NCBI GenBank assembly: GCA_012274445.1 | Contig: JAAROD010000049.1 | Coordinates: 1,054,001-1,118,000, forward strand | Length of the DNA: 64,000 bases | Direction: 5' to 3' | From: Sclerotiophoma versabilis | Lineage: Eukaryota; Ascomycota; Dothideomycetes; Pleosporales; Didymellaceae | Part shown: positions 13,883-25,234 of the stretch, piece by piece | Position numbering within the stretch: the first letter of the stretch is position 1 | Layout: every line of letters begins with the position of its first letter | Position numbers and translations under genes: made by a program | Notes under the pieces: model-generated | The model's database searches: none | What the model was told of the DNA's origin: nothing | The model's input: the letters and a program-made list of their open reading frames with translations, nothing else

Positions 13883-16125
13883 TCAGACTTGTACTTGTGA
13901 GCCCTGCTTGTCTTCGTCCTCATTGAGAGGATTGTGCTTGTGCACGAAATCGTCAACCCATTCCTCGATCTCATCAGCCTTATCCGTGAGCCAGTCCCAC
14001 CAATGCTTATGTGCCGGCTTGCTGCTCGCTGCAGGCGGTGCACTTATTGTTGCACTAGTCTCAACTGACGCCGACATGCTTCCTTTCAGTGACGCGGTCG
14101 TTTCTTCAAGACTGGTTGCTGAAGCAGCGAGGCTGGATAGCGAGGAGATGACAGCAGACATGGTTGCTACAGAAGACGGCGCAGAAGTCAACGAGTGAAT
14201 ACCCACAGGATCAGACGGTGTTTCGTGAGGCGTGTCTTCATTGTCATCGTGGAGGCCTACAGGCTTCAGAGGAAGACGCATGGTGCCGTTGTTGGGTGCG
14301 GGAGTCAAGCCAATAGAATCGCAAATGATGTTATACAGCTCGATGTTCTCTGCCAAAGTTGTCAGTACACAGCTTCTAGTATTTATATGGCATAATTCAT
14401 GGACATACGGAAAGGTCTCATGCGACTGCCGGGCGTGTGTGGGAAGGCCGGGCCACGAGCAACGAAGATTGCCCTCATGAGAGGATGTTCGTGGTCGTAG
14501 CCGTGCAGACCGCGTGGGTGGTAAACTTCACCCTTCTTCTTGCCTTCTTCTACGTCGAATTCGCTTTTCGCGACGATCGCCCAGCCGGCCTTTGGTATGA
14601 TCCAGAGTGGTGCTATGCGGTCGTTGTTCGAGAAGTGGTAGCGCTCAGGCATGTTTTCGCGCAGGTAAATCTCAATATTCGGGTTTTCCCCGTGTTCGCG
14701 CTTGATCTTGTCATACAACGGATAAAGGTTTTTTGGATCCTTGGGTCTAAGGCCATATAGAGGCCAGCCATCGGTGTGTGACAGCTCGGCCGGGTCGACA
14801 AGATCTTCCAGTTGAATCATGCGGGACACATCAGTAGTAGCCATGCCGTGATCGGAGACAACGACGACGTTAACAATGTTGGTGAGGTTGCGCTCCTGCA
14901 GGCCCTTAAGAATTCCGCCAATCATGGCGTCGGCGTTGGAGATGGTCTGACGTATTTGTGTGCTGTTCGGTCCATACCTGTGCCCATCGCCATCGACGTT
15001 GGGTACATACGCAGCAATGAGCTGCGGGCGAGGTACTTCAGCCTTTGCTCCTATGTCTTGGGGGCCAGGTACATCGAGCAGTTCCATGATACGGTCCACT
15101 TTTCGATCCAGTACTTCCGAGCCGTTGTACTTATCCACGTATGCAACCTGTTGATCTTTTATATGTGCTTCGGATCCTGGCCACATGTGCACCGCTGTTC
15201 TAACGTTCTGCTTCTCTGCTGTCACCCAGAGAGGTTCTCCGCCCCACCAGAACGGCTGCAGGCTACGCTGAGGGTCTGTGTAGTAGAACTCTTTCCCCAG
15301 CGCCGGGTCCCAAAAAGTGTTTCCAACGATCCCATGCGCTTCGGGATACATTCCAGTTGCCATTGTATAGTGGTTTGGAAACGTCACGCTGGGGAAACTG
15401 GGCAGCATGTACTTCGGTGAGATGCCTTCTGCGACTAACTTATTAAGCGTAGGAGTGAGGTTGCGGTACAGAAAGTCGGCACGAAAGCCGTCGAGCGAGA
15501 CTAGTATAGTTGTTGGTGCAAAGAGCGATGTTCCGTTCGAGATGGCGGTCGCTGTGAACGCTACCATTTGAGCGTCCGCAGCATTCGATAGGCGGTACAC
15601 AAAGGCAAGTAGAACGAAGAAAAACCCGGTGATCGATGCGTAAATACAAGTACTTCGCAGTCGCCTCGACCGTTTTGCCTGTGAGTTTTGTTAGCGGCAT
15701 TCCACTTAAGGTTGCGCGAATGAGCATGCCTTCTTCTGTGCTCTGGTCGCAAGCAACCGCAGCTCGTCGCTCTCAGAGCTCCCTCTCGACCGCAACAGGC
15801 TAGAAGCCGATTCTCCAACGCCTTCCTCTGTGTCATATGTTGGCGTGCTCGCTCCAGTATCGACTCCTCTCTTGCGCTCCTTCATCTCAGCTTTCTTCCT
15901 GCCGCCATCACGCTTCCCAATCTTCACGCTAGAGCCAAACAGACCAGATATTCCCTCCTTATGTGTGAGTAATCGCTCGCGCTCATCCTCCGATTCTAGC
16001 AGATCGTGGTCGGCATCTGATAGCTCGGCAGAGGGTCGAATGTCGTAGTCGTCGTTGTCAGAGGCGTCTTCGTAGTGGGAGCCGCTGGCGGCTCTACCAG
16101 TACCCTCTCGTGATTTCGATGACAT
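13883..16125 (-). CDS. Type II membrane nucleotide pyrophosphatase/phosphodiesterase
   Basis: Alkaline-phosphatase-superfamily enzyme of the NPP type; members cleave phosphodiester and pyrophosphate bonds of nucleotides outside the cytosol. Exons in coding order: 15730-16125, 14409-15678, 13883-14349 (about 710 aa). Residues 1-135 form a charged cytosolic tail (DNDDYD, LLESEDERERLL), followed by KRSRRLR and one membrane anchor (CIYASITGFFFVLLAFVY, near 142-160). The catalytic domain shows metal-binding ILVSLDGFRADF, the Thr nucleophile in FPSVTFPNHY, NVDGDGHRYGP and VVVSDHGM. The C-terminal exon adds NIELYNIICDSIGLTPAPNN and a Ser-rich, acidic tail. Intron 1 has a GC donor (separate entry); without it the anchor is out of frame. 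Intron 2 (14350-14408) is a normal GTATGT intron. Confidence 0.92.
15679..15729 (-). other. GC-AG intron in the phosphodiesterase gene
   Basis: A 51-bp intron starting GCATGC after AAG and ending CACAG, with branch sequence GCTAAC 11-17 nt before the acceptor. No GT donor nearby joins the two reading frames, while this boundary fuses the acidic N-terminal exon exactly in phase to the membrane anchor. Confidence 0.75.
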
Positions 16126-16430
16126 TTTCAGTATTATATCGGCGTTTGGCTATGTACCCATGGTACGAAAGAGTGTTGCGTAGCGTTCGCGTTCACAAGT
16201 CAAGGGTGAGCAGTGAGCACCTCGATCTCGCCCGTACGCTTTAGCGTCGGTGTTTCATGCAGGGACGTCGATCACTAATATCCGGTCACCGTTTCGAACC
16301 TAAACACTAATTTTATACGCGCAACTATAGCAGACTTCAGCAATCCGTGCATGATTAGCTTTACGAGACCCTTAATTGCCTAATACAAAGCTGAAAGAAT
16401 TGCTCTCATACAATGTTCTGCATGTCAGGC
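16126..16430. other. Intergenic
   Basis: About 305 bp upstream of the phosphodiesterase gene; presumably its promoter. Nothing else is seen. Confidence 0.5.
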
Positions 16431-17669
16431 TCAGTTCATCTCGACGACCGTAACACCATTGGCATCGATCCACTTCGATCCTAAGCCGGATATCTCTCCT
16501 TTCGAGCAGAGCCAAAGAAGCAACCACATGTGCTCCACAACCTCACCCCAGCAGTAGAGTCTTACACATCCCAACATATGCCCAGGCCCACTCTCTCGAT
16601 GCAGAGTGGTCCCCCATCCTATTCGACCGCTGCAAACGTGCTCGTAAAGTGACAACCAGAGACCTTGCTGTATCTTTGGGGGGCAGTACATGCAGTCAAC
16701 ACACCAATAGCCACGTTCATCAGTCTTCAACCTTCTCCGAACTTTCAGTGGTCTAAAGCGACTCGGATTGTTCTCCTTTATTACTCCGAGGTGCTTTGTG
16801 ATCTGTGAAGGCAGAATTCCAGGACACGCTACGGATATCGGCGGAGAGGGTGGAAACGCGTCAGCAGGAAGCTTAGAAAAGTCCAGCTGGTCCAAACCTG
16901 AGTCAGAATCATTCTGAGAAGGTCGAGCTATGTACAGGGAAAGATCTGTAACTTCCCTCGCCTGGCTTGTCCTCACGACCGCTGGAACGTAATTTTCTGA
17001 AAAGGCCGGCGGTGATACTTCTTCGGCTGTTCTGCGGTGCTCACTTTGAGCTGGACTCGATGCATGCGAAGGCCGCTTGTGGTTGTTGTCAATAACCTTG
17101 TCCTGATCGTTATCCTCGGACGTGTCTGCATAAGTCGTTGAATAGGCCTCTTGTAATTGACTTTGCAAAGCTTGCAATGCCGATTGCGAATCTTCGATGA
17201 AGCCTGTATCGGCATCTTCGGGGCCATCAGAACTGATTTTCGGCTCTTCCAGGTCACGTTTGCCACTCGATCGTGGTGTCGCACGTTTCCGCCAGCTTAC
17301 ATAGCTCCGGTCAAGTTGAGCCAAGCGACTGATTGGGCGCATCGAGTCATTTGAGGCTAGATCATGGTCCTGATAGAGCCCTTCGGAGGGGAGGCTGGAT
17401 GGAAAGCTACCGTATGATTCTTTGCTAGCTGAGGGTACTAGTGCGTCGGCAGTTTCTCGAATCAGACTTCTTTCCGTTCTTGTAGAACTGGCAACTGTAT
17501 GGAGTCCTGCTGCGAGACTCGCCTTCAATCTCTTCCGCCCAGGTTCATCGCGCTGAATCTTGTGAGGTTCGAATTCGTTATAAACGTTTGCAAGAGATCG
17601 AAAAAGCTCATCGTTCTGTCTTGTAGCAGACGTGGAGATATGAACGAGGACTTCGACTTCGTCGGTCAT
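16431..17669 (-). CDS. Fungal protein of unknown function with conserved C-terminus
   Basis: Single-exon 412-aa protein starting at ATG 17669. Residues 1-290 are polar and probably disordered, with basic clusters (GRKRLKASL, SWRKRATPRSSGKR) that could be nuclear signals, and acidic Ser stretches. From about residue 300 the sequence looks folded: RFRPLKVRRRLKTDERGYW, then a Cys cluster CVDCMYC, and an aromatic-rich region (HMLGCVRLYCWGEVVEHMW) ending in DANGVTVVEMN. I believe this C-terminal block recurs in ascomycete proteins of unknown role, but I cannot name a domain. No signal peptide or clear transmembrane helix was chosen, although VEHMWLLLWLC is hydrophobic. Confidence 0.75.
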   Translation of the reverse strand: MTDEVEVLVHISTSATRQNDELFRSLANVYNEFEPHKIQRDEPGRKRLKASLAAGLHTVASSTRTERSLIRETADALVPSASKESYGSFPSSLPSEGLYQDHDLASNDSMRPISRLAQLDRSYVSWRKRATPRSSGKRDLEEPKISSDGPEDADTGFIEDSQSALQALQSQLQEAYSTTYADTSEDNDQDKVIDNNHKRPSHASSPAQSEHRRTAEEVSPPAFSENYVPAVVRTSQAREVTDLSLYIARPSQNDSDSGLDQLDFSKLPADAFPPSPPISVACPGILPSQITKHLGVIKENNPSRFRPLKVRRRLKTDERGYWCVDCMYCPPKIQQGLWLSLYEHVCSGRIGWGTTLHRESGPGHMLGCVRLYCWGEVVEHMWLLLWLCSKGEISGLGSKWIDANGVTVVEMN

Positions 17670-18269
17670 GGTAGGTGCCGAGCGTACGTGAACGTTGATC
17701 TTTCAAAACCGACATCATGCACTGAGAAGAAGGTGACATCAACGTCAGGTTTTGAGGTGCGCCAAAGTAGTCATCAAAAGCGAAGTGTAAGTTCACAAGT
17801 GCAGTGCAGTTTAGCCTTGCCATCATGACAGCACTAATTCATGTCTTGGCAGCTAGCCAGTTTTAGATTAGGCTCTCTTCCCTTCCTTTCGGGATTCTAC
17901 CTGGGGGATGGGCACTCAACATCTCCATCTAACTCATCGCTTCTCTTCCTTTAGCATTCTCAAATGCTCACATCCTTTGTCAATCTTGCGCAAGCTTGCC
18001 TCTCGAAAGATCTTAGACTTAGCGAATAGATTGCACATGAACAACGCCATCAGCGTGATGACTTCAAGTTCTTGCTCGTTATAACAGACAATCCCTGAAG
18101 CCTTCAGACCCGCGACCAGGGGTCTAGCAGAGTCGTGGATGACAAACTGATCCCATTGTTCCCGTGTTACTATAACCCTACCTATACCACCTTTCTGTGA
18201 ACGCGCTTCGAAGGTCTATATCGTATGTTGCAAACGGAAGGCAAGCTCTGAAAATCATGTAAGAGAGCT
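17670..18269. other. Intergenic with an unexplained open minus-strand segment
   Basis: 600 bp. On the minus strand a frame is open from about 18210 to a TGA near 17930 (WDQFVIHDSARPLVAGLKAS, then a hydrophobic and a basic stretch). It lies downstream of the GH5 pseudogene but does not resemble GH5. It may be part of the same decayed locus or chance. No start codon or splice signals could be fitted. Confidence 0.35.
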
Positions 18270-19020
18270 GGCTTATCTTCAATGCGATGGTATCGGGTCG
18301 CAGTTTTGACTCAGAGCAAATGCCAGTGAAGACAGAATCGGAGACCGTAGGCCGGTCGGCGAAGTAGTAGTTGTGGACGGCGAAGACCAGGTTCATGTCG
18401 GCAGAAGAGGCATTAGATCGATAAGACTCGCCTTCGAAGCTAACTTGAAACACAATCGAGACCGTTGGAACCACTGTCTCCACAGCTTGCACATACTCCA
18501 GCACTCATGCCGCTCCCCTCTCAGTCAGCGCTGCAGACGTTCCGAAATTGCCGAAGTCGCGGTTCTCCACCGACTCGTTGATGGGTGATAAAAGTCTAGA
18601 ATTGCGGATATCTGGACATCTGGATGAAAGAAAAGGCTGCACTCATGGCTTGGAGAGAGCAGGATAGTGGGGTCGCTCGGTTGAAACAGCCAAAGTGGCA
18701 CTCTGCTTTACCAAAGCCCATGCCGTTGAAGCCGCTGGGTAAGGCATGAGTGTCGAAGATGATGTGCATCTGATACCTGGCGGTTGCATAACTTGAGACC
18801 TTCTTCAGGAATTAGGCGTGGCTGCCGGAGTATAGCTGCAAACCGGGTATTTTGACCTAGGCAGCGTTGGTGGTTAGTGTGCGGAGCATGCTCACGCCTT
18901 TGATAGCTAGCTCGTCGATTTCAGCGGGTTTGATGTAGGTCGCATATCAGCGCTCGAGGGCGGTCCGCATTAAATGCCTAGATAGGTGCGGCAACCCACC
19001 TGCCATGATTCACCCGGGTC
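18270..19020 (-). pseudogene. Degenerate GH5 exo-beta-1,3-glucanase-like pseudogene
   Basis: The minus strand reads as a GH5 glucanase in two frames. The first segment (about 19000-18608) gives YATYIKPAEIDELAIKGVSM, VKIPGLQLYSG, then HIIFDTHALPSGFNGMGFGK and HFGCFN, where the family has HSLPGGVNG. The second segment (about 18600-18270) gives LLSPINESVEN (acid/base Glu region, family NEP), FEGESYRS and NLVFAVHNYYFADRPTVSDS. In-frame stops lie at 18947-18949 (TGA), 18857-18859 (TAG, at the usual Trp of AAWV), 18812-18814 (TAA) and 18505-18507 (TGA, at the usual Trp of GAAWVL). A frameshift lies near 18600. The signal-peptide region and the C-terminal nucleophile region were not found. Homology is from family memory; an alignment would settle it. 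Confidence 0.75.
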
Positions 19021-19721
19021 GCTCAAGTTGATATAGTGAGCTTGACGTTTGAGGGTGGGTTCCGTGAGAGCAATTAAGGGGAAGAAGGAGAGAAACAGGA
19101 TGTTAGCACCGAGAAGAGAGGTAGCAGTTGCTACGTCTCGTAGACGAAAATTCTGGGACAGATCGACGATGCTGGAAGAACCTTGGGTTTATGGACCTTC
19201 TCATATGCTCGATCATGGCAGATCCATATCTTGCTAGTTAACTTCTACCATAAGGGAGGCGACTCTAGCCCAGCGTCCAAGAGAATGTGGAGGATGGGAT
19301 GGAAACAAGATGCTGACTTGGAGGCATTCGTGGTGCTGTCATTTGCGCGAGACGTGGCCACTTTGTTGTGTTACAGAGGAGCAATAGCGTGCAGACGCGA
19401 GTACAATAGAGGTGATGGTCCTGAACCTGAGGTAGACTGGATCCCTAGGAAACGAGGCTCACCATTTGAGTGAAGACATCAAAATTACGGCACATTCAAA
19501 TGTTTTGGAAGGAAGTCCCCCCCCCCCCCCCAGCAGACCAGTCTAACAGTTAAATGTGAAAGTCAGATAAAGAGGATGCATTAAAAAGGTATTGGAAGGA
19601 GATTGGAAGACAAAGGGACTCAGTGAAGCAAACTACTTACTCCGTTCCCCCAGCAATATCAACTCTGCAGCAAGAGCCCCTTGGCGTGCAACTGCATCGG
19701 TCCCAGCATGAACCATAGACA
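19021..19721. other. Intergenic with a C15 tract
   Basis: 700 bp between the pseudogene and the Arg/Ser-rich gene's stop. It contains a run of 15 C at 19517-19531. No coding sequence is recognised. Confidence 0.5.
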
Positions 19722-22093
19722 TCATACCTCACGCCAGCTCCTCGCAGTTAACCTTTCAGTCAATGGTCTGAACTCGGATCCGCCCACACTTCCTTGGTCG
19801 ATCATCCGTATTTTTCGTTTATCCTCTACGAAGGTAGTCGGCTGTCCATTCTCATCAATACCCTTCCAACTTCTCACTTCGGTCAATGGGCCATGTTCGT
19901 CTTCCTCAGAGTCAGTCATGTCATCATCTGAGCTGGTTTGCTTTCGATTAGGCGGAGGCGTCAAAGATCGAAGACGCTCCATTAAATTCGCACGAGAGAT
20001 ATGACGGTATCCAGAATGTACTGATCGCTCAGGCGGTGGAGGAGATGGCGGAGGTCGAAGGGTACGCTCACGAGGTGGTGGAGGGCTAACACTAACATGG
20101 CGAAAGCGGACCTCTTCATAGCGTCTAGGTGGCGAATGAGAGATGCGACGTGCACGATCGATACAAATCTCATCGTAAGTCTTCTGTGGAGACGGCGATG
20201 AGCGGCGTATGTGAAGTCTCTCCAAGCGATCAATCGGTGGTGAGGCAGGCTCGTCCACATAACGATCGCTCTCGTAACGGGGGTAGCGCTCATATTGCTC
20301 ATTGTCAAGCCCTTCGCTTGGGCGGGGCTCCTCTCTTCTTTTCGAAGCAAATTGAACACGAGGACCATCAATCTCGACATTTGTGCTCTGCTGGCTATCG
20401 CGCATACTGGTCCTGCGTCTGTGCGATGTTTCGTATGTCATATCTGCTGATTTGAGGATCCCACGGTTGACTGGATCTGAACCAGCATCGTTTGTTGAAG
20501 TCTCATCAGACTGCGAGAATACACGATGGTCTGGTAGAACGGTTCTGTAGGGGCGGAGATGTGACTGGATACGAATGCGACTCTCGCTGCGTCGCACAGG
20601 GCTTCTAGGTCTCCGCTCTTCTGATTCTTCTCGATGGCTGACCCTAGTGACTCTAGAGCGCGCGGGTGGAGGCGAGGAACTAAGCTCAACAATACGGGGA
20701 CTTGGACGTGTTGGACTCTTCTTTCTATACGAGTGAGTACGAACGACATCAGGCGGCGGCCACATCTCGTCAGAAACAGGGTATGGCTCATCAGGTCTCG
20801 ACGGTTCTGTGCGGACAACATCTAGCGGTGGCCAAACACCATCATACTGTGATCTTCCTGGGCTCAACGAAGATACCCGCACCCTGGTCATACTTCTGTA
20901 ACCACGTGGAGGGCTGCGCTGCAATGTTCGCAGTCCAATGTTGGCGCGACTTGAGCCTTCTTTTATGATGCGCGATCGAAGGTGGTCGGTTTTCCGAGAC
21001 GCATGTATTCCATCGCGACTCCTTCGCCGGCCTCTGCACTCGCTGTTATCGAATCCGATTTCGATAGGTTTCCTAGGCCAGTCGCAAGGCTCTTCGATGG
21101 TACAAGTACGGATTTTAGTATAGCTGGCTGTTCTTGAGCGATGGCTGTTCTTGCTGCGCCTCTTGCACTTTCTACATGGCGTGGTAATGACAGGTTTGCC
21201 TGGTATAACAGGATGGGTTCGGTGGTACCCTGCCGATCGCATCTCTCTACAAATGCTGCATGTATGGCACAGCAACACTGGTACTGTATGTTCCTCAACA
21301 TGTGATGGTTCCTCCACACCCGTCTGGTATTGATAGGCGAGGTACTCGTCTGCCCTTTTTCCCTTGGAAACCTCGGCGAACAAAGTACGCTGTGTGGGAG
21401 CCATGGTACTAGAAGCGACGCCAGCGAGATTTGTTCGGGCAGATTGCGGTGCGTTTGGGTCTGTATACTGCCAACCAACATTGTAACCTGGTGGAGGCGG
21501 CGGTTGATTGGTATAGTTGCGTGGCAATTGAGCATAGCCGAGTGGTGCTGGCATTGACTGAGCGCCTGCTGGCTGACTCTGGCCTTGATCTTGCCCTTGG
21601 CCAAAAGGCGGTGGACGCTGGGGAAAGCTGAGTTGGAGGACGGGTTAATGGACGGCACAATAGAATGGGATGCGGATATGCTCAGGTGCCGGTCAATGGA
21701 CATACCTAGCCTGACCAAAAGCAACTTGGGGCATGAGACCACCTTGGGATCCTTGATACGAAACGATGGAATTCGCGGCTCCGGGCGGAGGTGTTGGCGC
21801 TGCTGGAGGCAGCCCAAGACCGGGGAATTGCTGCGAGACGTGTGAGTAGCTGACGGAGCTCAAATTGTGTGCTGAAGGAGTAAGGAAGGCTTCTGTACCG
21901 CATATTAGCTATATGCATCATACAATACGTCGTCATAAAGAACTGCTTACACGTTGAAAAGATATTGGCTAGCAGGGGTCGCGACCGAGCCTGGATATTG
22001 CGGTATTGGCTGTCCAGCACTCGCAGACGAGCCGCCGCCGCCCATGTACGCGGCGAAGGCTTTCCGCTGCTCCTCATTTGCCATGCTGTGCAT
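19722..22093 (-). CDS. Arg/Ser/Pro-rich protein of unknown function with Cys cluster
   Basis: Exons in coding order: 21953-22093, 21706-21908, 19722-21627 (about 749 aa). Start ATG 22093 (MHSMANEEQRKAF); ATG 22084 is an alternative. The N-terminal 170 residues are Pro/Gln/Gly-rich (LGLPPAAPTPPPG, QRPPPFGQGQDQGQSQPAG). Near residue 230 lies a compact Cys block, CHTCSICREMRSAGYHR, followed by CRKCKRR: a CxxCxxC plus CxxC arrangement that could bind zinc. The remainder is a low-complexity Arg/Ser region with many SP, RS and DxVRT units (WPPLDVVRTEPSRP and WPPPDVVRTHSYRK are a near-repeat), ending in a short conserved-looking tail (SWKGIDENGQPTTFVEDKRK). Intron 1 (44 bp, GTGTAA donor) is the least certain boundary. 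Nuclear or RNA-linked roles are possible for RS-type tails but are not shown. Confidence 0.7.
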
Positions 22094-22511
22094 GTGGAAG
22101 GTAGGTGCCGTGGGGCAGAGATCAGGGAAGATCCACCTGGGGGCACGTAAGAGAACAGGCAGGCGCGGTCAAATTTCAAATCTCGAAATGCGAGAGGCCA
22201 CAGCAGGGGCGAAATAGAGAAAAGTGAAGTGGGGTGGACGGCAATTGGAAGTTCATTTACAAAGGAAAAAAGACGATTCACCCATTCCCCAGGTGAAGGT
22301 GAGGTGACTGAGACTTGATCGCCATGGCCAACCCACCTTACCTACCTAACCATACTATGACATGCAATTGATGACTGTACTTGCAGATAGTCTGTGTGAA
22401 CGTCCTGTAATGGGGCTCAAAGGTTCTTTTATTTCTCCCAAAACGCCTGCCTGTCATGACAGTCAACATATCTTTACAGGTGCTAAATCTATCTCTTATC
22501 AAGTATGACTC
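22094..22511. other. Intergenic
   Basis: 418 bp holding the promoter of the Arg/Ser-rich gene and the STT3 3' UTR. Nothing else is seen. Confidence 0.5.
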
Positions 22512-24949
22512 CTAATCGACCCTCAACACCCTTGGGCCCTTCCTCTTCGCAGCCCTCTTCTTCTTATGGCCCTGATCGAAAGCCACGGCACTACCGTGGT
22601 CACGGCCAAAGTTGTCGAGATCCTTGACCTTGTAGATCCTGATGATCCAGTTCTCACTGGTGAATGCCTCCTCGATGGTGCTGAGTTTGGGGCCCTCGGC
22701 AGGCAACTTAACGCCACGGACACGGTCCTGAGCCTGCCCGGCAGGGAAGAGGGAATTGTAGTTGTAGTAGGACATCTTGTACCTATGAAGGTATTAGCAA
22801 AAGTACTGAACAGGTGCATGAATGCAACTTACATCAAGCTGTTCTTCATAGTCGGTGTGGCCTCGTCGTCCACACGGTACTCGCCTCGAGGAGTAAAGAA
22901 GTTACGCTCCTTGACCTCATCGGGCCAGATACCTTCAGCAATGCGAACCATCCAGAGGAACTTGTTGATATCATCACCGGAGTAGCCAAGAAGACCACCG
23001 AAGACAACAAGAACGTAGTCAACCTCGTGCTGGCGCATGATTGGGTAGGAAACCTCTTCCCCGGAGCTCATAGCCTTACCAACGGTGGCGATGTGGGTGT
23101 TGTTCCAGGTGTTGTTGTCCACAAGGGTCGGGCGGTCAGCCATACCACCAATCTGGTAGCCGTAATCCCACCAAGACATGATCTTAGCGTCCTGGGGAGT
23201 GTTCTGCCTGAGCCAGTAGTACGCCTCACGGTAGTCATCGATGATGTGCTGGCTACCATCGGGAAGTTTAGAGGCAAGAACAACGGAAGGCGAGGAATAG
23301 GCGTTAGATGTGACCCAAGTGCAGTGGAGCACAAAGAGCATCAGGTAGACAGCAGAAGCGCCAACGACGGTAAGCTTGGAGGCGTATGACTGGATACCAA
23401 CGAGGGGCTTGCGAGTGGAGCGAAGACCGTCGGGCAGCACAGCAGCGGCGGCGATCTTGGCAGCATCCGCCGCATCACCCTCTGTAGGCTCGGTCTTGAC
23501 AGGGGTCTTTGCATCGAGATAGGTGTCCAGGATCTGAGAGAAAGCGATGGCCGACGCTACGCAAACAATGGGAGTCAAAGTGAGCATGAGACGAACCATG
23601 ACACCAGCGAAGTAACTGGCAAGTACAGCGTAAATGACAACAAAGACTTGCTCGTCAGTCAGCTTGGTGAAGCACATGTAGACACCGGCGGGGAACAGCC
23701 AGATCATCATGCTCAAGTCGAAGAAGAACGCGGGCCAGGCGGTAGGTTGATGCTCAGAGACGGAGGCGATAATGGGAATGTGGATCTTCGCGTATCCGGT
23801 GTCCCAGAGCGAGTAGAAACGACCGGTCCAGGGGGCAATGACTCCAGTAACGGTGAGAAGGACGAGTCCACCGAAAGCGACAACGAAGACGACCAGAACA
23901 AGAGCGCGGAGCAGTGTCTGGAATTGCTTGCTGGGGAGCTGAGCGCGGACCCAGTCGACGAAGGCGACCAGCTGAAGAAGGCCGAAGACACCGAGCGCAG
24001 ACATGTGCTCAGAACTGCGAATGGGCAAGAATCCAACGAAAGGAATCTGCATACTCGCAAGCGTACCGAGTGCATACCACGACGTGTAGCTGACATAAAG
24101 CCGGGGGCTGTAGCGTCCCATGCAGATCAACACGAAGGCGTGCAGGGGCAGCAGGTTCGTAATAAAGACGTATCCACCCCACGCAGACACCATGTATCCG
24201 TAGAACAGCGCGGTCAACGCACCCCAGAACATTGACCCGTTCTTGACAGCCTTGATCCACAGGAAAAAGGTAAAGACGAGCAAGAAGATGGCAATGGCCT
24301 CGTTGTCGTAACTACCAGCAACCGAGCGCGAGATGTAACCGGGTGTGATGCCCATGAAGGCTGCGGCGAGCAGACCGGCGGAGGGAGAGGTGACCATCTC
24401 GGTGGTCAAGAGGTATGTCGCGAGGGCGGTAAGGCCGGAGAAGCCAGGGGCGAGGAGGACACAAATGTTGCGAATATCGACGGGTAGGGCGAGGAAGCGC
24501 AGAAGGTGGTAGATGGCGCCGCTGGTGACCATCAGTCCGGGGTAAAGAGTACCACCAGTAACGCGACCAAGGGGATGCCATGTTCCTATTCACCGTGTCA
24601 GTCCGATGTGTCTACTCTTGCTGTGTGCAGTGTATGCGGGCAATGCGGAGGAGAGGCGTACGGTCGTCGAACCAGTCCCAGAAGCTGTAGAAGCCATTCT
24701 GGACAAGATATTTCGTTGCTCGGAAGTTGAACCACGGGTCGACTATAGCCATCGATTAGTCAATTGCACATTGCAAAGCTCGCGGCTCAACTGACACTCG
24801 TGAATGATGCTCTCAAAGCGGATCACGGAGAACAGACGGCTGCTCACAGCTGCACCTGCAATCAAACACAGAATAACGACTCGAAGCAAGCCTCGAGTGG
24901 TCCGGCCCGTGGCCTGCTTGAGGAATTGCCCTTCCTCTGCGGCAGCCAT
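22512..24949 (-). CDS. STT3: STT3, catalytic subunit of oligosaccharyltransferase
   Basis: Transfers the lipid-linked oligosaccharide to Asn of NxS/T sequons in the ER lumen. Exons in coding order: 24796-24949, 24662-24742, 22833-24585, 22512-22782 (752 aa). A first membrane span (RVVILCLIAGAAVSSRLFSV) is followed by EFDPWFNYRAT, the first DxD-like catalytic motif, joined across intron 1. About a dozen hydrophobic helices follow, with SVAGSYDNEAIAI (second acidic motif). The lumenal domain carries WWDYGYQIGG near residue 552 (the WWDYG signature) and DNNTWNNTH. The last exon starts YKMSYYNYNSLF and ends in a basic tail (HKKKRAAKRKG). Length matches the family. ATG 24949 is preceded by in-frame sequence, but MAAAEEGQFLK is the usual kind of start. 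Confidence 0.97.
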
Positions 24950-25234
24950 GTTTGGGGAAAGGGAAAGTGGTAGTGAAAATGAGGTGTTGCTTTCAAGAGG
25001 CCGCGTCACAGCTGTAGCTATCACCGTGTCCACACCACGTTCCCGCAACCAGTCTTGGCATCGCTAAACCCCACATCCCTGCAGCCGCTCCGTCACTTCT
25101 TTTCCATACTTCAAGAGTCACTACAACACGCATACACATCTGAGGAGGTAGAGTGTTTATTCGGTATCCAGTGGTCAATGACCAAACGCTACTCATCTAG
25201 CAAAGTCCTGCAAGCGCCAACAATCAACCCCAAA

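Noticed and set aside
23648..24235. 195-codon frame antisense to STT3
   Set aside because: Shadow of the strongly biased STT3 coding sequence.
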